The notes: generated from the sequence alone by a model not told the origin. DNA of 64,000 nt from Microstegium vimineum (GCA_022036555.1 CM039122.1:47729600-47793599), one strand, 5' to 3'; positions 46,501-59,530 are shown, counted from the first letter of the stretch. Numbers and translations: made by a program.

Positions 46501-48318
46501 GATGCTAACATATACAGAAGACTCACAAAGGCTCTCAGTGAAGCTGAACGGTATAAAAAAGAAGCATATGAAGAATCAGCCAAACGCCTAAGAGCTGAAC
46601 TAGATATGGCTTCAGTTCTTGGAAATGTAAGTGTTTTCCGTTATCCATGATTGAGATGGCAAATACTGAACACAGCAAAGTCATAAACTACTGCTTTTTA
46701 CAGGTTAACGAGTTATATGAGCATGAGATAAGACAGCGCAAAGAAATTGAGGAAACACTGGCGAGCCAAGCACAGGAGATTGAAGAAATGAAAAGACAGC
46801 ATGATGTAACATCCAACGAATTGCATGACGTCAAAGAGCAGAAATTCGTCCTTGAGCAACAAATAACAGAGATGGCATCTGCTCTCAAAGATTACGAAGT
46901 GAAGATGGCAGCAAACGAATACCTGACCCAAATGCTGCAAACAGAGAATGAGATGCTGCGACAAGAGCGCGACGCAGCTGTAACTGAAGCTGAAGGCTTG
47001 CTCCAGAAGAACGACAATAAGATTTCAGCACCATTGCCAGCTGAGACACTGAACACCGAGTTCTCCTACTCTGAGCTAGAACAAGCCACGAAGGCTTTGA
47101 TGAGAGGCTCAAGATTGGCGAGGGTGGATTCGGAAGCGTCTACAAAGGCTTCCTCCGCAACACAACCGTAGCTGTAAAGCTGCTGAATCCACAGAGTATG
47201 CAAGGACAGTCAGAATTCAACCAAGAGGTGAGGGAATTCATCAGACCATTCTCTTTTTCTCTACGTTCAATCCAATGGACAATTATCATACCTGAACCTG
47301 ACCTTTTGATTGTCCTGTCACCATTGTAGGTTGCTGTTCTCGGCAGAGTGCGGCATCCAAACCTTGTCACGCTGATTGGCGCATGCCGGGAGGCATTCGG
47401 TCTGGTGTACGAGTTCCTCCCCAACGGCAGCCTCGAGGACCGGCTCGCGTGCACCAACAACACGCCGCCATTGACATGGCAGGTGCGCACCAAGATCATC
47501 TGCCAGATGTGCTCGGCCCTTATCTTCCTCCACTCGAACAAGCCGCACCGGTGGTCCACGGCGACCTGAACCCGGGCAACATCCTCCTAGACGCCAACTT
47601 CGTGAGCAAGCTAGGGGACTTCGGCATCTGCCGGCTCCTGAGCCAGTCCAGCACCACGACAACCAGAGCCATCACCACTAAGCTGCACAGGACGACCACC
47701 CCGAAGGGGACCTTAGCGTACATGGACCCGGAGTTCCTGTCCACCGGCGAGCTGACCCCGCGGTCCGACGTGTACTCGCTCGGCATCATCATCCTGCGGC
47801 TCCTGACGGGGCGGTCGCCCAAGAGCATCGCGGAGGTGGTGGAGGACGCGGTGGAGCGGGGGCAGCTGCACGCCGTCCTCGACCCGACCGCGGGGGACTG
47901 GCCGTTCGTGCAGGCCAACCAGCTGGCGCATATCGGCCTGCGGTGCGCGGAGATGAGCCGGCGCCGGCGGCCTGACCTCGCGGCGGAGGTGTGGAAGGTG
48001 GTGGAGCCCCTCGTTAAGGCCGCCTCGCTCGACGCCGAGCGGCTGTCGTTCGCGCCGTCGTCGCTGGATGACGCCCACGCGCCGTCCTACTTCGTCTGCC
48101 CAATCTTCCAGGAGGTGATGAGCGACCCTCGCATCGCCGCCGACGGGTTCACGTACGAGGCCGAGGCGATCACCGGGTGGTTCGACAGCGGGCGCGACAC
48201 ATCGCCGATGACGAACCTGAAGCTCGAGCACTGTGAGCTTACGCCCAACAGGGCGCTCCGCTCGGCGATTCTCGAGTGGCAGCAGCAGTTGCAGTTGCAG
48301 CTGCAGCAGCGGAGATAA
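43577..48318 (+). CDS. U-box protein with USP-like and kinase domains (PUB33-like), two frameshifts
   Basis: Exons 43577-43874, 45049-45170, 45304-45425, 45601-45705, 45972-46392, 46486-46626, 46704-47227 and 47330-48318. Splice phases agree, but one base is missing near 47093 (inside the kinase glycine loop, after ELEQATK) and another near 47548 (before VVHGDLNPGN). The full frame would be about 907 residues. Seen in order: a USP-like N-terminus (RVFVAVPEDVKHGKSTLLWA, LVMGAAADRHHSK), a Ser-rich linker, a coiled coil (46704-47030), a kinase (IGEGGFGSVYKG, VAVKLL, HGDLNPGN, KLGDFGICRL, YMDPEF) and a U-box (CPIFQEVMSDP, DGFTYEAEAI, TSPMTNLKL). Known for the family: U-box E3 ubiquitin ligases with receptor-like cytoplasmic kinase domains. 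The kinase is of the non-RD type (HGD). Each break is one base in a short G or C run, so assembly error is as likely as true decay. A tandem paralogue follows. Confidence 0.85.
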
Positions 48319-50464
48319 ACCATTTACCGAAGCGCGCATGCATGCGACTCCGTGGCTGATGCTAACAACCTAATTTCAACTGCACATAGTGTTTGTAACT
48401 TTGTTTTCCAATGGGTCAAAATTTGTTTAAATTAGAAAGAAAAAAATAAAGGGGAAAAATTCTTAGTGTTCTGGAAGATTAGACATAGGAGTCCCAATGT
48501 AACCTCTCCTATATCTCTCCAGCATATTGGAAAAAAGATTCCATTTACCTCTCTTTGATTGTTGTTGTTAGTTTAATCGGAAACAGACTATCTGATAGCA
48601 TGGTGTGCACTGCAGCGCCAAGAATAGAAGGCGCGGCACGTTAAGGGCTGGGAAAGAATAAAAAACTGTTTGTTGCTTACACTATATATAATCAAGTTAG
48701 TTCAATCGTTACACTGTCGCTAGTCCACCAATGCCATTAGTGAACATATATAACCTCCACGTTTTCTTCGTCTTCCTCCCTCTCCACTCTCGTTTATGCG
48801 ACCACTCCTCGTCCCAAGCATCACCGCACAAGATCCTTCTCGTGCTAGCCAGGCCCGGCCCTATCAATTTATAGGCCTGGAGCGAAGGTAGAAAATTGGG
48901 CTCTTTATTATAATTGTAATGATATATACATACAAATTATATTCATTTTTTCTATTTTTTTTAGCAACACGACTGAAAATTTAGAAATTACTTCCTCATT
49001 TTCAAATATAAGTCATTTTAACTTTTTAAGTACATCAATTTTGCTATGGTAGATATAACACATATCTAGATATATAGTAAATCGATGTACAAAAACAATA
49101 AAAGTGACTTGGATTTTGGAACAGAGGGAGTTGTAAGTATAGTCATACTAGATTCAGTTAAACGTTAAAATAAATCGAGTGTTCGTAAATGCAAACGATA
49201 ATAGACTGCTTAGGTGGATAATTTGTATGTCTAGAGAATTAGCTAGTGGGGCTTAGCTTTATAGAGTTTATATATAACAACCGTGTGCAAAGGCAATTAG
49301 GCAAATTAAACATTGATTAAACAATCAACAAAGGGGCTTGAACACATGGACTTGAGTCTTTCTGTCGTGACGTCGGATAACAAAGACGCACAACCGGAAA
49401 TTGATGGACTCCTATACTCCTATAGTCCTATTGGACCGGACTAGTATACCAGCTAGCTCAGAAATATGGGCTAGCCAGCAAAACAGTGAAACAAACAGGG
49501 TGATGTCTGTGGACTGTGGTGCTAGCAGAGGTCTGTGAGGATGAAGATGCTTTGGAGAAGATGACAAGGAGGCCCAGAAAAAACTTTTGTTGCGGCATGG
49601 TGGTACATGCCTGTTGGCTTTCATGAAAGCAAATCACTTTGGTGAGTAATGACGATATCACCTTTGCCTGCAATTTAGGTCGAATTGAAAGAGCCATAAA
49701 GAGATTTCGTGGACTAGCTGTGTGATCCGCGCCTGTATGCAATTTTGGATCGAGGTCTATGCAATTTTGTTCCCAAATTCGACATACCTGTGTGATCCGC
49801 GCCTGTATGCAACGACACGGCAAGTCCATCCTGAGTAGTCGTGGGCCGGCAAGTCCACACCACGCGGCCCAAAGCGGAAAACCCCAAAAGGCTGGCCTGT
49901 CCTGCGAATTTGATGTCCGCATTGCTCCACATCTCTGCCGGGCGACGACTCGTGTGCCAGGTCAAAATATTATTGCGACGTTTTTTTTGTTGAATGGAAT
50001 GAAATATCGTTGCAATTTGCAAGAGCAGGGGTAGGTTTGATTGGTAGTTTAGCTCGGCACATGCTGGGTCCACACGCAAACCATGAACCGTGCCAGCATC
50101 AGCACGACACGCACGTATGAGCTCGACATGCTCACTTAGTAATTGCTGCTAATGCGGGGTCAGCGGGTGCAGTGCTACGTAGTTTCTGGGTGCATTTGTG
50201 GGCGCCTAGCTCAGCTCGTGCCGATGACTTTGGGGGTACCAGTTGTTAATTGGCGAGTCAATGCAGCGCCGTGGCTCGTCATCCGGTGGGGGTGGGGTGG
50301 ATACGCCACGTCCGCCCTTTCCTTCTGGAATCCCATCTTCATTCATTCACTACTACTACAGGGTACTACTACGGTCTACCAAGTCACACCACCGATCGAG
50401 CTCCAACTAGCGTTTCTTCTGAAGCCCTTCTGATCATAGTCATAGAGAAGCAAGCGGCAAGCAA
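48319..50464. other. intergenic region between the two U-box genes
   Basis: No gene is supported. It contains a Stowaway-like remnant (48990-49133), an inverted-end fragment with CAGGCCCGGCCC near 48850, and two copies of TGTGTGATCCGCGCCTGTAT about 70 bp apart (near 49719 and 49790). The promoter of the second U-box gene must lie in the right part. Confidence 0.5.
48990..49133. mobile_element. Stowaway-like MITE remnant
   Basis: The left arm TTCCTCATTTTCAAATATAA and the right arm ending TTGGAACAGAGGGAG resemble degenerate Stowaway ends. Confidence 0.5.
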
Positions 50465-53400
50465 ATGGAGAGGCAAGAGACGTGGGAGCCGCTGTGGAGC
50501 GCACGGTGCAGCCCCGCCACCTCGTCGGCGGGGTCCCTGCAGGACGAGCTGGACGAGCGGAGCGCGGTGGCCGGGCACAGGGTGTTCGTCGCGGTGCCCG
50601 AAGAGGTCAGCGACGGGAGGAGCGCCCTGCTGTGGGCGCTGCACAATTTGGTCAGGGACGGATCCGAGGTTGTGATAGCTCATGTCCATAGCCCTGCGCC
50701 ACCGATCGCCCAGAGTAAGCTTATATTATAGGATAAATAATAAAATAAAGTTGGTTAAACACATTCTTTTTTGTTTAAATTCAGTATCAAGACTTTGTAG
50801 AGCTATAGGATGTACGTACCTAGGACAAAAACTCTCCAAGCTCCTGCAATGAATGGCATGCCATTTACTGGATCAGCTCCTGCTAGCTCCTGCAATGAAT
50901 GGCATGCCATTTACTGGGTCAGCTCCTGCTGGTTTTATCCCTGGCTACAAGAACTCTCCCAAGCCTGACCTATGACAAACGGCCACATAACCAACACCTT
51001 GTGATTTCTGTTACATTTCAGAGAGGGGTCATCATACCAGCATGAAACCAGAAGATACCAAGGAGCACAGAAAGCAGAAGCGAGCAAGGGCAGAGATCAG
51101 CCTAGATATGTATGTGCACATAGCGAAATGCACAAGGGAAGATCTAGAGGTGCAATTCCACCCGCACAAATTTGCTGCAAACCCTGCAATTTTCACTTCG
51201 GCAATGTTCGCCACTAAAAAATGAATTCAACAAGATGAACATGAAATTCTAATGTTTCAGGTTGGCTGTGCGAAAGTAATAGTTGAGACGGATAATGTAG
51301 CTGAAGGACTTGAGGAGCTCATTTCCCTTCATAACATAACTGAGCTTGTCATGGGAGCAGCTGCAGACCGACACTTCTCTAAGTATGGATCAAACTAACC
51401 AAATCTAGTGTTTGTCATCACCCTATTTCCTTCAACTGAATGCACATATATATAAGATGACTATGCATCTCACTTCTAAGATTCTGAATGATTAACGAGA
51501 ACAGTACCATACTCTCTCGAACTTAAGGACTTGACATACTCAAAAGTTTTCTTAGAAGCCGGTTATCACATAGTAGTAACAGAATGTTTTATTCTATCTT
51601 ATTCAATAAATGCATATGAAGCTAGCATGCTTTTTTTTAGCATGCTTAGACCAAGCAGTTTCTTAAAAGCATACCTCGTAATCACACATTCTAACAGATG
51701 CTCTCAAACTGTAGAGAAATGAACACGCCAAAGTCAAAGACAGCACTCAAGCTAATGAAGACAGCAGCTCCATCATGCAAGATGTGGTTTACTTGTAAAG
51801 GTCATTTGATATGTACCAGGTAATGGCGAGGTTCAGTTGAAACCTGAAATTTAGTAATTCCAGACTTTTAAATCTACAAATAGTACATTCCAATTCAGCT
51901 GGGAATCTAATCTACTGTGTCCTTGACAAGAATTCTCCCCCTGATTGTCCCAGTTCAAAATATAGTCAGCATTAAATTCAGTGCAGTAGGGTTGAAAATG
52001 CTGAAAAATTATTAACCATGCATATCAACACTTACAGGGAAGCAAATGAAAGCCTTCCTGCAATACTTCCATCACCTGAAAAAAGCAATGAGCCATTGTC
52101 ACCAGCGTACAGCATTTCAAGTCAAATGGGATCAATGGCACTAACCGAGTTGGAATACGAAGAATCAAGCCGCAAAGGATACATTTCAAGCTCATCGGCT
52201 GCAACAAAAATGACTGAATGGGATTATCTTTTTGGAGGTGACTATCCTAAATATATGGACAAGATGTAATTCTTGCAAAAAAAAAAAAAAAAGTTTTGTA
52301 GTTCTTTGGACATGAATCTTTAGTTAAAATATTATATGCTCACACATAAAATTCTAGAATGCCTAAGAGGTTGAAATTTAGTTTTTTTTAGCAGATGAAA
52401 TGTAGTTGTACAGGTGCACTTATTTTGGGACAAATTTTGAACTCTAGAAGTGCACTTATTATGGGATTGAGGGAGTATGTGTGTTATTGTATTATTTACC
52501 TATGCTCAAAGTAATATGATAAATGAAACCTAGGGTTTGCACCCAAACCCTGCAACAATTTAATGGGTTTACATAGATGCCACAGATTAAATAAGCCATT
52601 TTTAGATCGTGAAAAGACACACATGCTCACGTGCGATGTGTATCTACAAAAAGGAGCAGTTTCTTATGTGAGCAAAATGAAGCTGCTTTCAGCCATGCAC
52701 CCCTGCGGTTGAATTTTCTTATGAAGGTAGTCACACTAATTTTTTACTGCAATGATAACTCCAGATTGGGGAATGATAGTTTACGGATCATCAGGAACTG
52801 ATGATGCTGTCAACTTCTCCGAAACTGCTGCCCTACCTTCAGTTATTGGTGATACACAAGAAACACCAGTGGAGCATTTTACAACTCAAGAACCTGATAG
52901 CGTCTACTTGTTGCTAGCATCAGCATATAATCAGGTATGTATAGTATTAAGCAGATGGTAATGCTATTACTCGATATGAAATAACCAAAATAATCAGATG
53001 GTATTATACAGGAAGACGAACCCGGTGTAGATGAAGAAAAGCACGAGAAGCTTCAAGATCCATGTACTGAAGCCAAGTTGTTAAAGGATGAAGCTGATGA
53101 TGAATCTAACAAAATCCGGAAAGCTGAAATGGACCTGCTTTCAGCACTTCAAAGAGTAAGCTTTGTTTTATGGGTTCGCATTCACACTGCAGCTTGCGTT
53201 ATATGTAAAGAAAAGTAACAAGTAGACCATCTAACCATTGTATTGAACATCACACACTTCTAAAGCACCTGCTAAAATTAATTACTCGTTTCGGTTCAGT
53301 ATGACCAAAATGGCAAAATCTCCTTGCAGATTAAAGATTTGGAAGATTCATATCTTCACGAGGTGAGCCAGCGAAACGAAATTGAGAAGACGCTTGCTAT

Positions 53401-55799
53401 ACAAAGGCTGGAGATTGATGAAATGAGGAGACAACGATGCACGTTATCTGATAAATTACAGGATTCAGATAGGGATAAGCTTATACTTGAACAGCATATA
53501 ACACAAATTAAGTCAGCTGCAAAAGATCACGTGCAAGAAATTACTGATCATTTTATAAAACAATCAAGTGAGGAATCTAAGAAGCGTCAAAAAATCAAAA
53601 TGGATCTGCTTTCGACACTTCAAAGAGTAAGTGCATTGCATCAGGACTTCAGGAGTTTATGGTTCAACTAAGGAAGCATGTGATACAAGATGTAAAGTAT
53701 TTTTATTCTTATACAGGTTAAAGAGGTTGAGAGTTTCCTCCAGAATGAGAAAGCAGAGAGGGAATATATGCAGGAGAAGATAGCAAGACAGAGGACAGAG
53801 ATTGAAGAAACAAAGAGGCAACGAGATAAACTGTATCATGACTTACAAGATTTAAAAGAACAGAATCTCAAACTGGAACAAGTTGTAAGTTTGACAGTAT
53901 ATTATTAAGTTTCAGTGTATTGTTGAACATTGTTCAGAATATATGACTGATCTTATTTTGAAAAGGATATGTCTGAAGAAATTAACAAAAGAAGAAAAGC
54001 TGAAAGAGATCAGCTCTCATATCTTCAAAGGGTATGTTTTCTTCTTCCTTTTCTGCATCATTGGTCCTTAATACAAATAACAGGTGGTCCTGAAAACGCT
54101 GATTGCTATTACAGATTAAAGACCTGGAGCATCAGCACATACATCAGGTGAAAAAACAGGAAATAATGGAGGAGACAATGACAAGACAGAAGGAAGAAAT
54201 TCAAGCATCGAAAAGAAAGCTACATGAGATACATGGCAAACATATGACTGAGATAAAGTCCGCTGTGAAGGTTCACGAAGAAAAGCTTGCCAACAGCAAA
54301 CAGGTTCTCCATGAGCTCCAAGCAAAGTATGACAAGCTACTGCATGAGAGAGACACTGCAGTAATGAAAGCCAAAGCATTACGCCAAAAGAACAAGCAAA
54401 GAGCTTTAGTGACAACTGAAACTCCGAACACTGAGTTCTCAACTGTCGAGCTGCAGAAAGCAACTCAAGGATTTGATGCAGAATACAAGATTAGCGAAGA
54501 TGGATTTGCAAGCGTGTATAAAGGTTTCGTCCGCAACACAAATCTAGCAATAAAAATGTTCCATCCACGAAGCTTAAAAGGACAGGCGAGATTTTATCAA
54601 GAGGTAGTTGGCATCGCTTCCCTTTAATTCTATAGCACCCCTCTTTCGAACGGGAACATATCTACTATTGCACCTGTGGCATCACTATTCACTCCTGCAG
54701 GTTGCTGTCCTCAGTAGAGTGAGGCATCCTAACATTGTCACACTGGTCGGAGTATGCCCCGACGATTTTGCGCTAGTGTATGAATTCCTCCCAAATGGTA
54801 CTCTTGAAGATTGGCTCTCATGCAAGAAAAACATGCCACCGCTGTCATGGAAGGCTCGCACAAGGATCATTGGGGAGATATGCTCAGCTTTGGCTTTCAT
54901 CCACTCACACAAGCCGAATCCAATTGTTCACGGTGATCTAAATCTGGGCAACGTTCTCATCGATGCCAACTTCGTCAGTAAGCTGGGAGGATTGGGCATC
55001 TGCTACTTTCTCGGAGAACCTGACATAACAATCACCAGCCTGCAAAGTCACACTACAGAGAACCATAAGGGAACACCCTGCTATATGGACCAGGGTGACT
55101 TCAAGTCAGCAGCGGAGCTCATGCTGTGGTCCGATGTGAACTCATTTGGCATTATCATCCTTCGCCTACTGACAGGGAGGTCACAACAAGGGATTGGTGA
55201 AATAGTGGAAGAAGCCATGGAGAAAGGGAATTTGCATTCAATCATTGACACCTACGCAGGGGAGTGGCCTTTTGTGCAGGCCAACCAGATGGCACATCTT
55301 GGGCTTAGATGCATCACCTTGGGCTCGGGGCGCCAGCCAGATCTCGCAGGGGAAGTATGGGAGGAGGTCAAGCAACTGATGAAAGCCGCTTGCCTGACCA
55401 CCGGGCCATATCGATTTGCATCATCGTCAGAAGATGCTTCCCCTCCATCATACTTCATCTGTCCAATTTTTCAGGTAGTGATTCACCGAATCCACAATAC
55501 AAAATGTTGCGTGATCCAATAATGTGCCAGATAATAACGATTTAGATGCTTGATACCGAAGCAGTTGAATTCTGAATTTACCCCTCATTGTCTGATGCAA
55601 TGGTGAACAGGAGGTGATGAGTGACCCCCACATGGCGGCAGATGGGTTCACATATGAAGGCGAAGCAATCAGGGGGTGGCTCGACGGCGCCAGCACATCG
55701 CCGATGACAAACCTGAGACTTGCACACCGCAAGCTCACCCCAAACAAGGCGCTCCGTTCAGCGATTCTCGAGTGGCAACAGAAACAGCATGGGAGATGA
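50465..55799 (+). CDS. U-box protein with USP-like domain, long coiled coil and degenerate kinase domain
   Basis: Thirteen exons with agreeing phases: 50465-50714, 51022-51149, 51261-51382, 51715-51819, 52038-52237, 52765-52934, 53012-53155, 53330-53626, 53717-53884, 53966-54031, 54115-54603, 54701-55474 and 55611-55799; 1033 residues. Seen: a USP-like N-terminus (HRVFVAVPEEVSDGRSALLW, LVMGAAADRHFSK), an acidic linker, a coiled coil of about 300 residues coded by five in-phase exons, a kinase-like domain, and an intact U-box (CPIFQ, EVMSDPHMAADGFTYEGEAI, TSPMTNLRL, ALRSAILEWQQ). In the kinase-like part the glycine loop reads ISEDGFASVYKG, the lysine is kept (LAIKMF), the catalytic loop is HGDLNLGN, DFG is GLG (SKLGGLGICYFL) and the MDPE motif is MDQGD. 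It is probably a pseudokinase fused to a working E3 module. No frameshift or stop; likely the tandem duplicate of the gene at 43577-48318. Confidence 0.88.
50839..50930. repeat. two-copy tandem duplication, 46-bp unit, intron 1 of the second U-box gene
   Basis: The unit starting AGCTCCTGCAATGAATGG at 50839 recurs at 50885 with one substitution. Confidence 0.92.
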
Positions 55800-57963
55800 T
55801 GCTTTCACTGGATGTGGATGTCAGCAGCTCATCCAGATGCTTCATTCTCCAACTGTAACAGTGTGCACAGGGTTTTAAAGACCAAAAGGGGATATTTCTT
55901 GTGTCCCGGAAGATAGTGCGCAAAATCAATTTAGCCCTATTATACAAAGCATCCGTACCTTCGGCTGGGAACAGGCACGAGGGTAGGCGCCGTCGAGTCG
56001 ACGGACAAATCAGCGGCCAGTGGCGTACCAAACGACCCCGAAGGGTCGTCGCCGGAGTTTGGCTGCCCGCCCGAAGCCCCCAACCATACTGTACAGGCTC
56101 ACGGACTGAATCCTTGTCAGCTCCCATCGTCGTAAGGCCACCAAGGGCTCTTGGAATTCCCGAAGAACTAAGGCCATGCCCCCCTGCCCCGTGCCCGTGA
56201 TTAGCGCTCTTGCTGCGTTGAGCGAAGAACAAGGAAGAAGAAGCAGGCAGACCAGGCCACGGAAGAAGGACGGAGGCGTCTGAACAAGTTGGGCCGGGCT
56301 GCAAAGGACGAGCAAAGCGCATCAGAACAAGGAAGACGGTCCACACTGGGTGGCCCAGTAGGCCGGGGACTCCATGTAGCTTTGCAAGCATGTGAGTTGG
56401 GTTGGGTCGGCTCTATTCCAAATCTCGCGTTTGAATAGGAGGACACAATTATCCCACGTTTTTGTTTGGTTAGAGATAAATTGGATGTGAGTTCATGTTC
56501 TTGACACGTGAGTCTCACATGTCATCACAATTATTTCAAGGCACTTAGTAGAGTTACTGTTGGAATTGAGCTCACAAAGAACATGTTTGGGTGAGATTCT
56601 AAAATCCAGATTATGTCTATGTGTTAGATCTTATAATGTTTGAAAGTGATTTTAGGATTTTTGAGATTTTTTCCTATCCATACTGTTTAAATTCATAGTC
56701 CAAACGCTGCCAAAATAGAGTGAATCTCTGCGGCGAGTTGTGTGTGTGGGGGGTGGGGGGGGGGGGGCGTTAAATCCATAGTCCGTCTTCTTCTCATAAG
56801 CCGACTTATGTTATTTTTTTTTGTTTTGTTGTGAGAGAAAAACACTGTTTCGGTGGTCGATAAGTCTCGGTTGATGGTTTATGTGACTGATAAATCGAAT
56901 TATGATGTTTTTGGTTGTTAATAAATAAAGCGAACAGCCTGCCCCTTATAAGTATGGAAACTTTTTCTCGTGGAACATTTATGTTTTTTATTTTATAATA
57001 CGGAGTGGAAATTAATGTTTATTATAGTGGCTAACAATAAGCGAGGACAATGTGTTGCACAACTTTGTCTTTTTTTTTTTGCGAAGAGGGGCGTGTTGCA
57101 CAAGTTTGTCATGCACACAGCGCTATACGCACCGCGAGTCCGCGACTACGATAAGAACGGCCCGAAGCATCTGGACGCCGCCGCATTCTATCATCAATCA
57201 TCAACGCAGAAGGCATCGTTTTCTAATTTCTGGGCGGCTAGCCGTATCTGAACTTGCGCGAAAAAACCGGTGCCGAACCAGCCACGGCCGCACGCTAACA
57301 TTCAGAAGAAGCTACGGAAGATCACGGCATGAGGAGACAGGAGAGGGTGGACAGCGGGGCGACAACGGGGACGTCGTCCGCATGCTCGCTCGCTCGCTCA
57401 GTCCAGAAAAAGCAGAGCAAATCATGCACGCAGAGCTGTTGATACTGTAGACAACAATTACTCGTCCTAATCGCGAATCATACAACAAGGACAGCGTTGG
57501 TCGCTGCCAGCTTGGCTGGCAGTGGCAGTGGTGTGGATACTGGCATGGCATCTCGACTTTTTGGAATGGAAAGAACGAAAAAGAATCGACAGGTATAACA
57601 GGGTTGTCTTCGCCTGCATGGTTTGTAGCAGATAACGGCATATTCTTCATCAGTTTCCCTACCTTCTCCACAAATCTCGTCTCCTGGCCTGTTTCTGCCC
57701 CCCTTTTGCTCTGTGCACTGCGAACTGTGAACAAAGCTGGAGTCGGTAGCTACGGATGGAAGGCAGCAGGGGAATGAAGCAAGCAGAGCCAGTCATTTGC
57801 ATGACAGAGCAACCAGCACCGCCCCAAGTACGTGAGCCAGGCAGTGGCTCGGCCACTAAACTAATCCTGCCGATATAACTTTTTAAATGCTTAATTGATG
57901 GTTCCCAAAAAAAAATGCTTAATTGATGGGAGTGGATTTGATTAGTTCCTCCCTCACTCCCTC
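55800..57963. other. intergenic, no gene seen
   Basis: The first 70 bp are the likely 3' UTR of the second U-box gene. Open frames at 55735-56391 and 57312-57734 (minus) show no domains. A G run lies at 56747-56768. No terminal repeats were defined. Confidence 0.45.
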
Positions 57964-58542
57964 CTATCTGCATTCGAACCCCTTTTCGCTGGCCACATCC
58001 AAAATTCCAAGCACCATGGTTCCACCACGAGATTGGAAAAACCGGCAGTGCGTCTGATGGAGACGTGGTGGAGGCAACGAGAATGGCAGGCTGACGACAA
58101 CGGCGCGGTAGTTGGTGGTGGCGCCGCCCAGGGCATGGCCCGCATGCCCCAGCGCCAGCGCCAGCGGCCTCAAAGGTCTCTGGGTCGGCACATCACATGG
58201 AGGCGGCGACGCCCCCGTGGCCGTGGTGGTACGTGTGTGGCCTGCGGGCCACGGCCGGTGGGGGGGGCGTGAGTGCGTGACGCGGCCCGCGCTGCCGCCC
58301 CGCACACGGTCCACGGCTGTGCGGGCGGGAGTCGCTGCTGCGACGTGAGGAAAGGGAACACGGCGGCGGGCAGTACTGCACTTGTTCGTCCTACGGCCTG
58401 CTGCTGCTGGTATCCTGCAGCTCGATCTGCGTTTCTTTCTGCTCGCGCAAGCGCAACGGTGCTCCGTCAGAAGCTCAGATGCTGCTGCTCCCCATCGTAC
58501 TCCTACTGATGATGATCTGCTGAGGTCGTTGTTGGTATCCAT
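57964..58542 (-). CDS. orphan GC-rich open frame, doubtful
   Basis: A 192-codon minus-strand frame starting MDTNNDLSRSSSVGVRWGAA. The local GC content is high and long overlapping frames exist on both strands, so it may be chance. There is no known domain; an Arg/Pro/Ala bias is visible. A first exon of a spliced gene is possible. Confidence 0.15.
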   Translation of the reverse strand: MDTNNDLSRSSSVGVRWGAAASELLTEHRCACASRKKRRSSCRIPAAAGRRTNKCSTARRRVPFPHVAAATPARTAVDRVRGGSAGRVTHSRPPHRPWPAGHTRTTTATGASPPPCDVPTQRPLRPLALALGHAGHALGGATTNYRAVVVSLPFSLPPPRLHQTHCRFFQSRGGTMVLGILDVASEKGFECR

Positions 58543-59188
58543 CTTCGGTGCAGATTATTCATAAGTACTTTCCTCCGATCACAATATATGGAAATAATGG
58601 AGTAAGGGATTATTTACGCGGGGATTTTATAGGAATCAGGTTATTTTCACAGGAAAAACGTATGAATGACAAAAGATTTTCGAATTCCAAATAAAGCCTA
58701 AATGTGTTAAGAGTGATGGGCTAGTATGAAAATATGTTTTCAAACAAACCTAATGGTTTTTGTCTCGTGTTGAATCTATAAAGAATTTTAGATATTGGTT
58801 GTCAATTTTTTTTAAAAAAAAGAAGAGATTCAACTTAAGATAAGCTTATATGGGCATATATATTTATGGTTCGGTCAGAGTACCTTGATCATCGGTTCTA
58901 TAAACATCTCGCATCTTTTCTTTTCTCTTTTTGTTTTGTCACTACGGGGCCCTGACAGCTACACACGTACTAGACAACCGCATTCTTTGCTTTGTTAGAG
59001 TTTGGATAATGATCTGCTTCCATAGCTGGAAGGATTTGTTAACACTGAAGCGTGTACTAGGGACCACAAAAAGATGATAACCAAACCACATAGCAGTTCG
59101 TGAAGAGCTGCTGCGCTCTGCACATGCATGGTAGGCCGATATCAGAGTGCCTGAGCCATATGAAACCCATTAGTGGATCAAAACCAGC
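58543..59188. other. intergenic, no gene seen
   Basis: Mostly AT-rich sequence without supported features. Confidence 0.45.
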
Positions 59189-59517
59189 ATGTTTGGTTAC
59201 AGGACTAAAAAAAATCTTTGTCACATCGAATATGTAGATACTATTTAGGAGTATAGACTATTTATAAAACTAATTTGTCAGCCGAAGACTATTTTACGAA
59301 ACAAATCTATTGATATAAAATAGTCTATGATTTGATAATGTAGTACTACAGTAAACATATATTAATGATGAATTAATTAGGTTTAATAGATCCATCTCGT
59401 GAAGTACTACGTGACGTTGTAATTAGTTTTATAATATAAATTATATTTAATTTATTTAATTAATATCAAACATCCGATGTGACAATGGACTAAAAATAAG
59501 TCAGACAACCAAACACC
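59189..59517. mobile_element. MITE of the TGTTTGGTT-ended grass type
   Basis: The left end TGTTTGGTTACAGGACTAAA and the right end with GACTAAAAATAAGTCAGACAACC... inverted (AACCAAACACC) share outer and inner inverted words, including GTCACATCG against CCGATGTGAC. The interior is AT-rich. Exact target duplication not fixed. Confidence 0.7.
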
Positions 59518-59530
59518 CCTACATGACTAC

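Noticed and set aside
47713..48339. 208-codon minus-strand frame
   Set aside because: Antisense shadow of the kinase/U-box exon of the first U-box gene.
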